Shown here piece after piece: positions 1-8,702 of a stretch of DNA of 36,577 bases; position 1 is the first letter of the stretch; the number at the start of each line of letters is the position of its first letter. The position numbers and the translations under genes are program-made. The notes beneath the pieces are model-generated. The model was given only the letters and a program-made list of their open reading frames with translations. It was not told the DNA's origin and made no database searches. The DNA lies in assembly GCA_050329415.1 (NCBI GenBank), contig JBHJOS010000104.1:1-36577 (forward strand), in the 5' to 3' direction. Source of the stretch: JANNOG01 sp050329415. Lineage in GTDB: Bacteria > Actinomycetota > Actinomycetes > Actinomycetales > JBBAYJ01.

Positions 1-147
1 GACGTCGACGCCCGTCAGCCCCTCGGCGGCCAGGGCGTTCTCCGCCTCGGCGGTCAGGTGTCGCTCCATGCCGAGACGCACCGGGACCAGGTGGACGGCG
101 GCCACGACCGCGAGGCCGGCGGCGAGCGTCACGAGTTGAAGGCGCAC
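1..147 (-). CDS. BON/OmpA-like membrane protein, N-terminal fragment
   Basis: This is the first 49 codons of a minus-strand gene that continues beyond the left edge. It starts at a GTG (147-145), 16 bases after the stop of the upstream gene; a TGAGGA motif overlapping that stop could be the ribosome site. The peptide opens with a hydrophobic stretch (about residues 3-23, ending AVVAAVHLVP), which looks like a signal anchor. It then reads LGMERHLTAEAENALAAEGL followed by TGVDV. The ending matches the start of BON domains found in membrane-anchored OmpA-like proteins, where the domain faces the outside of the cell. I infer the family from this short pattern only. The upstream gene ends 16 bp away on the same strand, so the two are probably cotranscribed. 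Confidence 0.5.
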   Translation of the reverse strand, partial: MRLQLVTLAAGLAVVAAVHLVPVRLGMERHLTAEAENALAAEGLTGVDV

Positions 148-163
148 CTCGGCCGATCCGTCC

Positions 164-577
164 TCAGGACCGGGCGGCGCGCCGCAGCGACCGGCGACTC
201 ACCACGGGTTCCACCGGCGCCTGGTCACGGCCCTCACCGGCGCCCGCACCGTGACCGTTGACGGCGGCCCGGGCGGTCGCGACGGCGAGGACGGAGGCGT
301 TGCGCGGCGGCTCCCGCCGCGCTGACGGGGCGGGCGGGGTCCGGCCGAGCATCCGGCGCAGCCGGGCAGCCTCGCTGGCCTCGGACGCGAGCTCGTCGCG
401 GAGGATCTCGACCGTCGCGTCACGCTCCGCGAGGTCGCGATCGTGCTGGTCGTGGATGCGGCGCACCGCGTCCCGGTGGGCCCGCAGCGCGGCCCGGCGA
501 CCGCGGCCCCAGGTCAGCCATCCGAGGGCGAGGGAGAGGGCGACGGTCGGCCAGGCGTACAACAGGTACGTCGCCAC
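164..577 (-). CDS. small membrane-anchored coiled-coil protein, unknown function
   Basis: I do not recognise a named family. The chosen GTG start (577-575) has a GGGAGGG ribosome site seven bases upstream; an in-frame start at 628 would add 17 residues but lacks a comparable site. The product is about 137 residues. It has one membrane helix at the N-terminus (ATYLLYAWPTVALSLALGWL), then a basic stretch, then a predicted helical, charged coiled-coil region (HRDAVRRIHDQHDRDLAERD followed by a leucine- and glutamate-rich segment). A low-complexity, basic C-terminal tail follows. This layout suggests a membrane-tethered cytoplasmic coiled coil. It reads in the same direction as the BON-like gene downstream and lies behind ileS. 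Confidence 0.6.
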   Translation of the reverse strand: MATYLLYAWPTVALSLALGWLTWGRGRRAALRAHRDAVRRIHDQHDRDLAERDATVEILRDELASEASEAARLRRMLGRTPPAPSARREPPRNASVLAVATARAAVNGHGAGAGEGRDQAPVEPVVSRRSLRRAARS

Positions 578-646
578 GACCAACCCTCCCGACCCGAAAT
601 CGACCTCGACCGGCGCACATCGAACCACGGCAACGCCCTGGACGCC

Positions 647-662
647 CGGGCCGATGGGCCCG
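647..662 (-). terminator. possible ileS terminator hairpin
   Basis: CGGGCC and GGCCCG form a 6-bp perfect stem around a GATG loop, 32 bp beyond the ileS stop codon. There is no T-run. It is short, so the call is weak. Confidence 0.3.
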
Positions 663-693
663 ACTTGCGGCCCGAAGGGGCGCCCGTTCCCTG

Positions 694-3600
694 CTACACG
701 CGCCGAACCGCCACCGAGGTTTCACCTGTGCCGTCCGGAGCGGGCGTCACGGTCACGTCGTCGGCCAAGGTCTCGGCCGCGATGAGAGCCCGCTGGTCGT
801 CGGCCGTGGCCGTTCGCTCCGCAGGGACGGTGAGTGTCAGGGCGATCCGGTCCGAGACGTGCAGACCCGCCTCCCGCCGGGCGTCCTGGACCTGGCGGAC
901 GACGTCGCGGGCCCAGCCCTCCGCCTCCAGCGCGGGCGTCACCGTCGTGTCGAGGACGACGAACCCCGACCGGGGCCCGGCCACCGTCGCGACGGCGGAC
1001 CCCTCGCCGGTGCCCTCGACGACCGTCTCCAGCGTGTACTCCCCGTCGACCAGCGGGGTGTCGCCGCAGACGACGCCGTCGGGACCCTGCCGCCACTCCC
1101 CCGCCTTCGCGGCCCGGATGACGCCCTGGACCTCCTTGCCGAGGCGGGGGCCGGCGGCACGGGCGTTGACGGTGAGCCGCTGCGTGACGTGGACGCCTGC
1201 GCGGTCGGCCTCGGTGACCGACAGGAGGTCGACCTCGTGGACGTTGACCTCGTCCGCCAGCAGCGCGGTGAACGGCTCGAGTGCGGCGGGGTCGTCGACG
1301 ACGACCGTCAGCCGCTGCAACGGCAGCCGGACCCGCAGGCCGCCCGCCTTGCGCAGGCCGAGTGCCGCCGAGGCGACGGCCCGCACGGCGTCCATCGCGT
1401 CGACGAGCTCGGGGTCGTGCGGCAGCGCGTCGTCGTCCGGCCAGTCGGTGAGATGCACCGAGCGCCCGCCGGTGAGGCCGCGCCAGACCTCCTCGGTCGT
1501 CAAGGGCAGCAGCGGGGCGGCCACCCGGCAGAGTGCCTCCAGCGCGGTGTGGAGGGTGTCGATCGCCTGCTGCCCCTCGGGCGTCGGCCCGCCGTCCGGG
1601 GTGCCGGCGGCCCAGAACCGGTCGCGGGAGCGGCGGACGTACCAGTTGGTGGTGACGTCGAGGGTGTCTCGGACGACCTCGCAGGCGCCGGGGATGTCGT
1701 AAGCGTCCAGGGCCTCGCGGGTGCGCCGGACGGCGTCGGAGACCTTGGCGAGCAGGTAGCGGTCGAGGACGTCGGTGGAGTCGGTGCGCCGCTCACCGGC
1801 GGTGCCGGCCGCGCCCGCGTAGAGGGTGAGGAAGTAGTACGTGTTCCACAGCGGCAGCAGGACCTGGCGGACGGAGTCGCGGATCCCCTGCTCGGTGGTG
1901 ATCAGGTTTCCGCCGCGCACGACGGACGAACTCATCAGAAACCAGCGCATGGCGTCGGAGCCGTCGCGCTGGAACACCTCTTGCACGTCCGGGTAGTTGC
2001 GCAGGGACTTCGACATCTTGCGGCCGTCGTCGCCGAGGACGATGCCGTGGCTGAGGCACGTCCGGAACGCCGGGCGGTCGAACAGGGCCGTCGCCAGGAC
2101 GTGCATCGTGTAGAACCAGCCGCGGGTCTGGCCGATGTATTCGACGATGAAGTCGCCGGGGTAGTGGTCCTCGAACCAGTCGGTGTTCTCGAACGGGTAG
2201 TGGACCTGGGCGAACGGCATGGAGCCGGACTCGAACCAGCAGTCGAGGACCTCGGGGACCCGGCGCATCGTGGACCGGCCGGTGGGGTCGTCGGGGTTGG
2301 GGCGGGTGAGCTCGTCGACGAACGGCCGGTGCAGGTCGGTGGGGCGGACGCCGAAGTCGCGTTCGATCTCGTCCAGCGAGCCGTAGACGTCGACGCGCGG
2401 GTATTCGGGGTCGTCGGACAGCCACACCGGGATCGGGCTGCCCCAGTACCGGTTGCGGCTGATCGACCAGTCGCGGGCGTTCTCGAGCCACTTGCCGAAC
2501 GAACCGTCCTTCACGTGGTCGGGCACCCAGCGGATCTGCTGGTTGAGCTCGACCATCCGGTCGCGGAACTCGCTGACCTTGACGAACCAGCTGGACACGG
2601 CCCGGTAGATCAGGGGGTTGCCGCAGCGCCAGCAGTGCGGGTACGGGTGCTCGTAGGTGTCGTGGCGGAGCAGGACGGCGCCGGACGGGACGCCTTCCCG
2701 TAAAGCGCGGGCGATCTGGGGGTTGGCCTCGAAGACGTGCTCGCCGGCGAAGTCGCTGACCTCGGCGGTGAACCGGCCGCGGGAGTCCACGGGGACGACC
2801 GCCGTGATGCCGGCGGCGTCGCTGACGACCTTGTCCTCCTCACCGAAGGCGGGGGCGATGTGGACGACGCCGGTGCCGTCCTCGGTCGTCACGTAGTCGG
2901 CAGCGAGGACCTGGTGGGCGTTCTCGCGTCCGGCGAAGTAGTCGAAGGGCGGGGTGTACCGGCGGCCGACCAGGTCGGCGCCCTTGAGGCGCTGGTGGAC
3001 CGTCGGGGACTCGCCGAGCTCGCGGGCGTAGGCGGCCAGGCGTGACTCGGCGAGGACGAACCGGCGACCGGCCCACTCTCCGTCGGTCGGCTCGACGACG
3101 ACGTAGTCGATGCCGGGGTTGACGGCCGTGGCGAGGTTGCTGGGCAGCGTCCAGGGGGTGGTCGTCCAGATGAGCAGCAGCTCGCCGGTCTCCAGCGGGA
3201 AGCCGACTGTGACGGCGGGGTCCTGGCGGGGCCGGTAGGTGTCGTCCAGGCGGGTCTCGGTGTTGGACAGCGGCGTCTCGCACCGCCAGCAGTACGCGAG
3301 GACCCGGAAGCCCTCGTAGACCAGGCCCTTGTCGTACAGGGACTTGAACGCCCACATGACCGACTCCATGTAGGGCAGGTCGAGCGTCTTGTAATCGTTG
3401 TCGAAGTCGACCCACCGGGCCTGGCGGGTGACGTAGCGCTCCCACTCCCCCGTGTACCGCAGCACCGACGTGCGGCAGACGTCGTTGAAGGCCGCGACGC
3501 CCATGGCCTCGATGTCGGACTTGTGCTTGAGGCCCAGCTGGCGTTCGGCCTCGACCTCGGCCGGCAGGCCGTGGCAGTCCCACCCGAACCGGCGGTCGAC

Positions 3601-3879
3601 CTTCTTGCCGCGCATCGTCTGGTAGCGGGGGACGACGTCCTTGACGTACCCGGTCAGCAGGTGGCCGTAGTGCGGCAGGCCGTTGGCGAACGGTGGGCCG
3701 TCGTAGAAGACGTACTCGTCGGCGTCCTCGCGGTTCGCGATCGACGCCTCGAAGGTGTCGTCCTGCTCCCAGTGCTTGAGGATCTGCTCCTCGATCGCCG
3801 GGAAAGACGGGGACGAGGGGACGTCGCCGCCGTGGCGGGGGTACTGGCGGGGGTGGCTGTCGCGAGGCTCGCCGGCCAT
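694..3879 (-). CDS. ileS: isoleucine-tRNA ligase
   Basis: Class I aminoacyl-tRNA synthetase that charges tRNA-Ile with isoleucine in the cytoplasm, about 1061 residues, a normal length for the large actinobacterial form. The first class I signature is GLPHYGH at residues 67-73 (a HYGH variant of HIGH). The KMSKS loop reads DGRKMSKS near residue 620. Cysteine pairs of the CWRC type (CWRCETPLS, CWRCGNPLI) are present, and the C-terminal anticodon-binding region is complete. The open frame continues 93 codons upstream, but that part lies over the T-box leader. The ATG at 3879 has GGAG eight bases upstream and gives a normal N-terminus (MAGEPRDSHP), so it is the start. The gene is preceded by a T-box riboswitch and is probably controlled by uncharged tRNA-Ile. 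Confidence 0.97.
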   Translation of the reverse strand: MAGEPRDSHPRQYPRHGGDVPSSPSFPAIEEQILKHWEQDDTFEASIANREDADEYVFYDGPPFANGLPHYGHLLTGYVKDVVPRYQTMRGKKVDRRFGWDCHGLPAEVEAERQLGLKHKSDIEAMGVAAFNDVCRTSVLRYTGEWERYVTRQARWVDFDNDYKTLDLPYMESVMWAFKSLYDKGLVYEGFRVLAYCWRCETPLSNTETRLDDTYRPRQDPAVTVGFPLETGELLLIWTTTPWTLPSNLATAVNPGIDYVVVEPTDGEWAGRRFVLAESRLAAYARELGESPTVHQRLKGADLVGRRYTPPFDYFAGRENAHQVLAADYVTTEDGTGVVHIAPAFGEEDKVVSDAAGITAVVPVDSRGRFTAEVSDFAGEHVFEANPQIARALREGVPSGAVLLRHDTYEHPYPHCWRCGNPLIYRAVSSWFVKVSEFRDRMVELNQQIRWVPDHVKDGSFGKWLENARDWSISRNRYWGSPIPVWLSDDPEYPRVDVYGSLDEIERDFGVRPTDLHRPFVDELTRPNPDDPTGRSTMRRVPEVLDCWFESGSMPFAQVHYPFENTDWFEDHYPGDFIVEYIGQTRGWFYTMHVLATALFDRPAFRTCLSHGIVLGDDGRKMSKSLRNYPDVQEVFQRDGSDAMRWFLMSSSVVRGGNLITTEQGIRDSVRQVLLPLWNTYYFLTLYAGAAGTAGERRTDSTDVLDRYLLAKVSDAVRRTREALDAYDIPGACEVVRDTLDVTTNWYVRRSRDRFWAAGTPDGGPTPEGQQAIDTLHTALEALCRVAAPLLPLTTEEVWRGLTGGRSVHLTDWPDDDALPHDPELVDAMDAVRAVASAALGLRKAGGLRVRLPLQRLTVVVDDPAALEPFTALLADEVNVHEVDLLSVTEADRAGVHVTQRLTVNARAAGPRLGKEVQGVIRAAKAGEWRQGPDGVVCGDTPLVDGEYTLETVVEGTGEGSAVATVAGPRSGFVVLDTTVTPALEAEGWARDVVRQVQDARREAGLHVSDRIALTLTVPAERTATADDQRALIAAETLADDVTVTPAPDGTGETSVAVRRV

Positions 3880-4110
3880 GCCTGTCACTCCGTGATCGCT
3901 GAGGTCCTGCCGCTGATCACGCGAGGACGACGACCGCCCGGGCGGGCGACACCGCGGTACCACCTCGCTTGCCCCGTCCCCGCCGGCTGCGAGGCCACGA
4001 CCGCTCGTTCGCGGGCTGTGACGGGCCCACCCGTCCGGTTCTACTGAGCCGCCCGAGGGCTGCCGTTCTTCCGGAGGCTCGCCGGTGATGGCCGGGTCGA
4101 CGCCTGCCTC
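3880..4110 (-). promoter_or_regulatory. T-box riboswitch leader of ileS
   Basis: Read on the minus strand, the leader contains the T-box core GAGGTGGTACCGCGG (3967-3953), which base-pairs with the free 3' end of uncharged tRNA in this RNA family. Upstream are a candidate isoleucine specifier ATC at 4089-4087 within GGCCATCACCGGC, then GCCTCCGGAAGAACGGC and AGTAGAACCGGACGGG. These blocks resemble the short stem I, stem II and stem III of actinobacterial ileS T-boxes. Downstream, an inverted-repeat region (CGGGCGGTCGTCGTCC onward) precedes the GGAG ribosome site, as expected for control of translation rather than transcription. A weak -10 (TACACT, 4116-4111) lies just upstream. The exact 5' end is not established. 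Confidence 0.88.
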
Positions 4111-4239
4111 AGTGTATTCGACCCGAGCCGTGCTGCTCTCCGAGTCAGGGGGGGTCACCAGGCGGGCTCATGACGGACACGGACCCCTCGTCAGGTGGGA
4201 CGAACGGGTGAGAGCGCCGACGGGTGCCGGCGCGGGGCG

Positions 4240-5295
4240 TCAGGTGCGATCCCCCGCACCACCGCTTGCCCGGACGACGAGCTCCACGGGGATGATCTCC
4301 TGCGCGATGCCGGGGTCCCCCCGGAGGCGACGCAGGAGGATCTCGCCCGTGCGCCGCCCCAGGGCCTCGACGTCCTGCCGGACGGTCGTGAGCGGGGGGT
4401 TCTGTTCCCGTGCCTGCGGGATGTCGTCGAACCCAACGACGGCGACGTCCTGCGGCACCCGCAGGCCCTTCTCGCGCAGCACCCGCAGCGCACCGAGCGC
4501 CATCGTGTCGCTCGCGACGAACACGGCGTCGAGGTCGGGGCGCCCGGACAGCAGGCGGCGCATCCCGGTCTCGCCCGCCCCCGGCCCGAAGTCGCCCTCG
4601 ACGACGAGGTCGTCGTCGTCGGGGAGGCCGAGTTCGGCCACGGCATCGCGCCAGCCGTCGAGGCGGTCCTGGCCGGCGGCCATGTCGAGGGCACCAGTGA
4701 TCGTGCCCACGCACCGGCGGCCGTTGTCCCGAAGGTGCCGCACGGCGGCGACCGCGCCCGCGTGCGAGTCGGCGTCGACCCAGCTCATCGTCTCCAGTGC
4801 CGGGGCGTGGACGGGGCGACCCAGGTAGACGACGGGCGAGGCCGCAGCCGAGTCGGCCGCGGGCATCGGGGTGTCCGCGTGGTGGGAGGCCACGATGATG
4901 CCGTCCAGGCGGGTCGTCGCCACGTCGAAGAGCTCGTCGCGGCGAGCGGTCGTCGCGGCGAAGGCGAGGACGAGCGCGTACCCGCTGCCGTCCAGCGCCC
5001 GGCTGGCCCCTCGCGCCACCCGCAGGAAGAACGGGTCCAGGAACACGGTGTCCTCGCGCTCGTCCACGAGGAGGCCGACGAGGCCGGTGCGGCCCGTAGC
5101 GAGACTGCGGGCCGCGTTGTTGGGGCGGTACCCGAGGGTCTCGGCGGCCCGGCGGACCCGCTCCGCGGCCGACTCGCTCACGTTCCGGGCGCCGTTCAGG
5201 GCCCGGCTGGCCGTGCCCCGTCCGACGCCCGCCAGGGCCGCCACGTCATCCAAGGTGGGCGCCCGCTTGGAGGTCTCGGCGCTCACGGACGCCAA
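4240..5295 (-). CDS. celR: LacI-family repressor, CelR-like
   Basis: LacI/GalR transcription factor of about 351 residues. The N-terminal helix-turn-helix reads TLDDVAALAGVGRGTASRAL (residues 14-33), followed by a hinge helix region near residues 50-65 (YRPNNAARSLATGRTG). A periplasmic-binding-protein-like effector domain fills the rest. From memory of the family, the recognition-helix stretch GVGRGT-x-SR is the same as in Thermobifida fusca CelR, which binds TGGGAGCGCTCCCA and is released by cellobiose. That operator occurs in this window at 10588 and, with one mismatch, at 10817. The start is a TTG with GAGG eight bases upstream; a GTG three codons later is an alternative. The gene lies directly downstream of the GH6 gene, after a strong hairpin. 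The likely role is sensing cello-oligosaccharides and repressing the cellulase genes beside it. Confidence 0.88.
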   Translation of the reverse strand: MASVSAETSKRAPTLDDVAALAGVGRGTASRALNGARNVSESAAERVRRAAETLGYRPNNAARSLATGRTGLVGLLVDEREDTVFLDPFFLRVARGASRALDGSGYALVLAFAATTARRDELFDVATTRLDGIIVASHHADTPMPAADSAAASPVVYLGRPVHAPALETMSWVDADSHAGAVAAVRHLRDNGRRCVGTITGALDMAAGQDRLDGWRDAVAELGLPDDDDLVVEGDFGPGAGETGMRRLLSGRPDLDAVFVASDTMALGALRVLREKGLRVPQDVAVVGFDDIPQAREQNPPLTTVRQDVEALGRRTGEILLRRLRGDPGIAQEIIPVELVVRASGGAGDRT

Positions 5296-5385
5296 CGATG
5301 CAGCCTCGCCGCCGTCGGCGCACCCTCGTCGGGGAAGCCCGCGGCCGTGAGAGGCGCCCGAGCGGGTCGTCTCCGGTCGCGGGTG

Positions 5386-5431
5386 GGCGAGGGTCGAGCC
5401 CGCGGCGGCCCGCCCGGGCTCGACCCTCGCC
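5386..5431 (-). terminator. terminator hairpin after the GH6 gene
   Basis: A perfect 17-bp inverted repeat, GGCGAGGGTCGAGCCCG (5386-5402) and its complement (5415-5431), surrounds a 12-base loop. It starts 8 bp beyond the GH6 stop codon and lies between GH6 and celR. No T-run follows, as is common in high-GC actinobacteria. Confidence 0.75.
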
Positions 5432-5439
5432 GTCCGGTC

Positions 5440-7347
5440 TCAGCGGAGCGGTGGGTAGGCGTTCTCGATCAGCTGTTCCACCTGCGCTGGGAAGAACGCG
5501 CCCGAGATCGGCGCGTCGGGGAAGGCGTTGCTGGGGTTGTTGCCGTTGCGGGCGTTGCCCCCGTAGTCGGGGTCGCACATCTCGTCGAAGCCCTTGCCGT
5601 CGTTGTTCGGGATGAGCTCCGACGAGCCGTCGGACTCACCCGGGGGCTTGATCCACACGAAGGCGTCGAGGGCTGCGAAGTCGGCGCGGGGCTCGGCCTG
5701 GGGCAGCTCGCCGACACCGGCACCGAACTGGTTGCACCAGTTCCCCTTGTGGGGACGCCGGTCGACGATGAGGCGGTCGATGTCGGCCTCGGTCAGGCTG
5801 CCGCCGGAGGACAGCTCGGCGAGGACCGCGTCCAGGTCGGCCTGGGCCGGCCGCTGGGGGCCGCCCCACCCGTTGCGGCTGGTGTCAACGAGGAAGCCGA
5901 AGTCGCCCGAGCGGTCGAGCCGGGCGGCGACGGCCGCGGTGAAGTCGTCGGCGAACTCCAGCTCGTCGAGGTGGGGGTTGTAGTCGAAGTACTGCCGGAG
6001 GACCTGCTCGTTCTGCCCGGTCAGCGCATCGGAGTCCCGCAGGGCACGCAGGAACGGCTCCTCGTTGGCCTGGTAGTTGGACGTGTTGCTGATGAGGCCG
6101 GCGACGCGCTCCCCGCCGGACTGGCTGTCCAGCAGCAGGTCGGCGTAGAGGTCGGCCGCGGGTGCGAAGTTCTCGGGCCAGCCCAGCCAGGCGTGGTGAC
6201 CCATGTCGACGTACGGGTACACGTTGGGCAGCTGCGCGTACATGTCGACGGCGTACGTGATGCCATCGACGTAGACGCCCGCGTTGCGGACGTCGACGCA
6301 TGTCTGCGAGTTGAGGGCGTCGCCCTTGGTGTTCGTGACGAGGTTGGGCAGCGAGTCGACCTCGACGACGGTGACGATCCGCAGGGACGCGTAGGCCGGG
6401 TCGGCGAGGATCGTCGCGATCTCGTCGATGTAGTCCTCCTGGTAGACGCGCAGCTCGTCGATCGACAGCTCGCCGTTGGAGGACAGGGCCGCACAGTCGC
6501 GCGAGGGCAGGTTGTAGGTGTTGAACTGGAACACGAAGTCCCCGCCCCCGGCGGCCGCCTGCTGCGCCAGCGCGGCGTCCAGGTGGTCGGCGAGACCCAT
6601 CGGTCCGTTGGACGTGCTGTCGGGGGTGCCTTCGATGGCGGCGATGCGGTCGAGCCACACGGCCGTGGGCTGATCGGAGATGAGACTGCCTCCGGCCACC
6701 GTGTCGACCTTCGCCGACCACTCGGGGTTGACGTACCAGCCGTCGACCCCGGTGTAGGGGTTGTCGGCGCGCGCCGGATAGATCGACTCGTCGACACCGA
6801 GGTCGAGCAGGTCCTTGGGGCCGGTGTCGGTGGGGGTCGTGGTCGGGGTCGGGGTCGTGGTGCCGGTGGGAGTCGGCGTGGCCGTCCCGGTGGGGGTGGG
6901 GGTGGGGGTGGGGGTCGGCGTGGGAGTGACCGTCGGCGTGGGGGCCGTTCCCGAGGGGGTGCACGTGACGTCGGCGGGCACCGACGGTGCCCCGGTGTTC
7001 CCCAGGGCACCGACCAAGCCGACCGACGTGGTCTGTCCGGAGCCCAGGGTCCCGTTCCACGTCTCGTTGGCGACGGAGACACTCTGGCCGTTCACGGTGC
7101 TCCGGCCGCCCCAGAGCGAGGAGATCGACTGGCCGCCGGGAAGCGTGAACTCGACCTCCCAGCCCGCTGTCGGGTCACCGGTGTTCGACACGACGATCGC
7201 CGCCTGGAAACCGCCGGCCCAGGAGTTCTGGATCGAGTAAGTGGCAGAACACGTGGCCGCCGCCTGTGTCGGCAGCACGGTCACCGCCGTGAGGCCGCCC
7301 GCGGCCACGACGCCGGCGAGCGCCAGCGCGAATGTTCGGGTACGCAT
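5440..7347 (-). CDS. GH6 cellobiohydrolase with N-terminal CBM2
   Basis: Secreted inverting cellulase, 635 residues, most likely a cellobiohydrolase acting from the non-reducing end. A signal peptide ends near residues 29-31 (LPTQAAA). A CBM2 cellulose-binding module follows (about 33-130, bounded by Cys33 and Cys129, with exposed tryptophans). A Pro-Thr linker comes next (about 132-175), then the GH6 catalytic domain. Key motifs are NLPSRDC (Asp284), VVEVDSLPNLV (Asp331, the probable general acid), LVDTSRNGWGG (Asp488) and WIKPPGESDG (565-574). Long loops near the C-terminus fit an exo-acting tunnel, but exo rather than endo action is inferred. The ATG has AAGGAG five bases upstream. The gene lies 188 bp downstream of the AA10 gene on the same strand with a hairpin in between, so it may be partly uncoupled from that operon. 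Confidence 0.95.
   Translation of the reverse strand: MRTRTFALALAGVVAAGGLTAVTVLPTQAAATCSATYSIQNSWAGGFQAAIVVSNTGDPTAGWEVEFTLPGGQSISSLWGGRSTVNGQSVSVANETWNGTLGSGQTTSVGLVGALGNTGAPSVPADVTCTPSGTAPTPTVTPTPTPTPTPTPTGTATPTPTGTTTPTPTTTPTDTGPKDLLDLGVDESIYPARADNPYTGVDGWYVNPEWSAKVDTVAGGSLISDQPTAVWLDRIAAIEGTPDSTSNGPMGLADHLDAALAQQAAAGGGDFVFQFNTYNLPSRDCAALSSNGELSIDELRVYQEDYIDEIATILADPAYASLRIVTVVEVDSLPNLVTNTKGDALNSQTCVDVRNAGVYVDGITYAVDMYAQLPNVYPYVDMGHHAWLGWPENFAPAADLYADLLLDSQSGGERVAGLISNTSNYQANEEPFLRALRDSDALTGQNEQVLRQYFDYNPHLDELEFADDFTAAVAARLDRSGDFGFLVDTSRNGWGGPQRPAQADLDAVLAELSSGGSLTEADIDRLIVDRRPHKGNWCNQFGAGVGELPQAEPRADFAALDAFVWIKPPGESDGSSELIPNNDGKGFDEMCDPDYGGNARNGNNPSNAFPDAPISGAFFPAQVEQLIENAYPPLR
6830..6951. 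repeat. Pro-Thr linker microsatellite in the GH6 gene
   Basis: Short near-repeats of gggggt/cggggt units encode the PTPTPT linker (about residues 137-173) between CBM2 and the GH6 domain. Such tracts can change length by slippage. Confidence 0.8.
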
Positions 7348-7405
7348 GGGATCTCCTTCGATCGGTTCTCGGGTGTCACGGCACCGCTCGGGTCGATCGA
7401 TGCCG

Positions 7406-7440
7406 CCGGGCGGTGGCTGGCAGCCGTCGGGACCGCCCGG
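7406..7440 (-). terminator. intercistronic hairpin between the AA10 and GH6 genes
   Basis: CCGGGCGGT (7406-7414) pairs perfectly with ACCGCCCGG (7432-7440). The 17-base loop itself contains GGCT-ggc-AGCC, so a two-tier hairpin is possible. It lies about 95 bp past the AA10 stop codon and 58 bp before the GH6 start. It could be a partial terminator or an RNA-processing/stability element. No T-run is seen. Confidence 0.45.
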
Positions 7441-7535
7441 GTGGTGCGCCGCCGGTGGGCCGGCCCGTGGCGCCTGCCGGTCGAGGCGGGGATCCGGTCC
7501 AGGGGTGTTCCGGGTCCCGCCGTGCGGACACGAGG

Positions 7536-8702
7536 TCAGGAGTGCGTCTCGACGGTGCAGGCGGCCGTGGTGGTCTGCGGAGCCGACCCGGATCCGATGA
7601 ACCCGAAGGTCGCGGTCCCGTCCGGGGCGAGTGCCCCGTTCCAGGCGGCGGCGTGGAACATCGCCTGCGAGCCTGACTCCGAATGGAGCGTCGAGCTCCA
7701 GTGGTCAGCCACGTCGGCCTGCTCTCCGAGGTGGAGCACGACCATCCAGTAGGGGATGGCGGCGTTGCCGGTGTTGGTGACCGTCACCTCGGCGTGGAAC
7801 CCGGTGCTCCACGAACTCGTGATCGTGTAGTCCGCGGAGCAGGTTTGCGACGGGGACGGGGACGGGGTGCCCGAGGGGCTGGGGCTCGGAGTGGGCCCGC
7901 CCGAGCCCAGGGTCCCCGTCATGTCGATCTCGCCGCTGCCGCCATCGAACACGACGTCGGAGCAGCTGAAGAAGTCCTCCGGGCTGTCCGAGCGGATCCA
8001 CGAGGCGAAGACGATGTGGTACCCGTCCTTGTCCGCGGGCCACGCGCCGTCCCACGCGTAGTACACGTTGAACAGATCCTCGCCGCGCAGGACGTTCGGG
8101 TCGGCGCTGCCCGACGGAACGTCCTCGACTCTCCCGAGCACCGCCTGGGAAGGCAGGGTGGTGGCGAGCCGGGGGGCGTCGGGGAAGTAGGACACCGAGA
8201 AGGGCTCGTCCTCCAGATCCGACCACGTCAGCTGCCCGTCGGCCCGCCAGTCGTCGCGGGTGACGTACAGCTCGAAATGGCCGGGGTGGGCGACCCAGTT
8301 CCCGTACCGGAACTCGACGTCCGCTCCCGCCGTCAGCGCCGTCTTGGGCCAGTCGTCGCGGTACGCGGCGTAGGGCTCGAAGCCGGCACGGTCCCCGGTG
8401 CAGATGCCCGCGTCGGAGACGAACCCCTCCCGCCGCCCGTCCGAGGCCGGGTGGAAGGTGCTGTACCAGCTGTACATGACGTTCCGGTCGACGGCGGCGA
8501 CGTCCGCGCAGGCGGGGTTCGTCGGGACCATCTCACCGGACTGTCGCAGGCCGTTGACGTAGCACAGCCAGGTGCGCGATCCCGGGTTGAAGGCCGTCCC
8601 GTGCGCCTGAGCGGGTCCGGTCAGGATCACGACCGCCCCGGTGACCCCGAGGACCACCGCAGCCGCACTCGCGTGAATCTTGATCCTGGCGCGCATGACC
8701 AC
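7536..8702 (-). CDS. AA10 lytic polysaccharide monooxygenase with C-terminal CBM2
   Basis: Secreted copper enzyme of 388 residues that oxidatively cleaves cellulose or chitin chains; the context argues for cellulose. The signal peptide ends in AQA, so the mature protein begins at His34 (HGTAFNPGSRTW), as required for the copper histidine brace. The second brace histidine is His139 or His142 in WVAHPGHFELYVT; His139 fits family spacing better. An aromatic axial residue is expected in DFFSCSDVVF (Phe244/245). A Pro-Ser linker (about 269-286) leads to a CBM2 (about 288-383, Cys288 and Cys382). The GTG start directly follows the TGA of the GH5 gene with no intervening base, and GAGGG lies seven bases before it; an ATG two codons later is possible. 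Translation is therefore probably coupled to GH5. Confidence 0.94.
   Translation of the reverse strand: MVMRARIKIHASAAAVVLGVTGAVVILTGPAQAHGTAFNPGSRTWLCYVNGLRQSGEMVPTNPACADVAAVDRNVMYSWYSTFHPASDGRREGFVSDAGICTGDRAGFEPYAAYRDDWPKTALTAGADVEFRYGNWVAHPGHFELYVTRDDWRADGQLTWSDLEDEPFSVSYFPDAPRLATTLPSQAVLGRVEDVPSGSADPNVLRGEDLFNVYYAWDGAWPADKDGYHIVFASWIRSDSPEDFFSCSDVVFDGGSGEIDMTGTLGSGGPTPSPSPSGTPSPSPSQTCSADYTITSSWSTGFHAEVTVTNTGNAAIPYWMVVLHLGEQADVADHWSSTLHSESGSQAMFHAAAWNGALAPDGTATFGFIGSGSAPQTTTAACTVETHS

Noticed and set aside
3880..4158. N-terminal extension of ileS to 4158
   Set aside because: The region is a T-box leader, and the ATG at 3879 has a proper ribosome site.
4195..7752. 1185-codon plus-strand open frame
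   Set aside because: It lies antisense to celR and GH6, has Val/Gly/Arg-rich composition typical of high-GC shadows, and lacks any recognisable domain.
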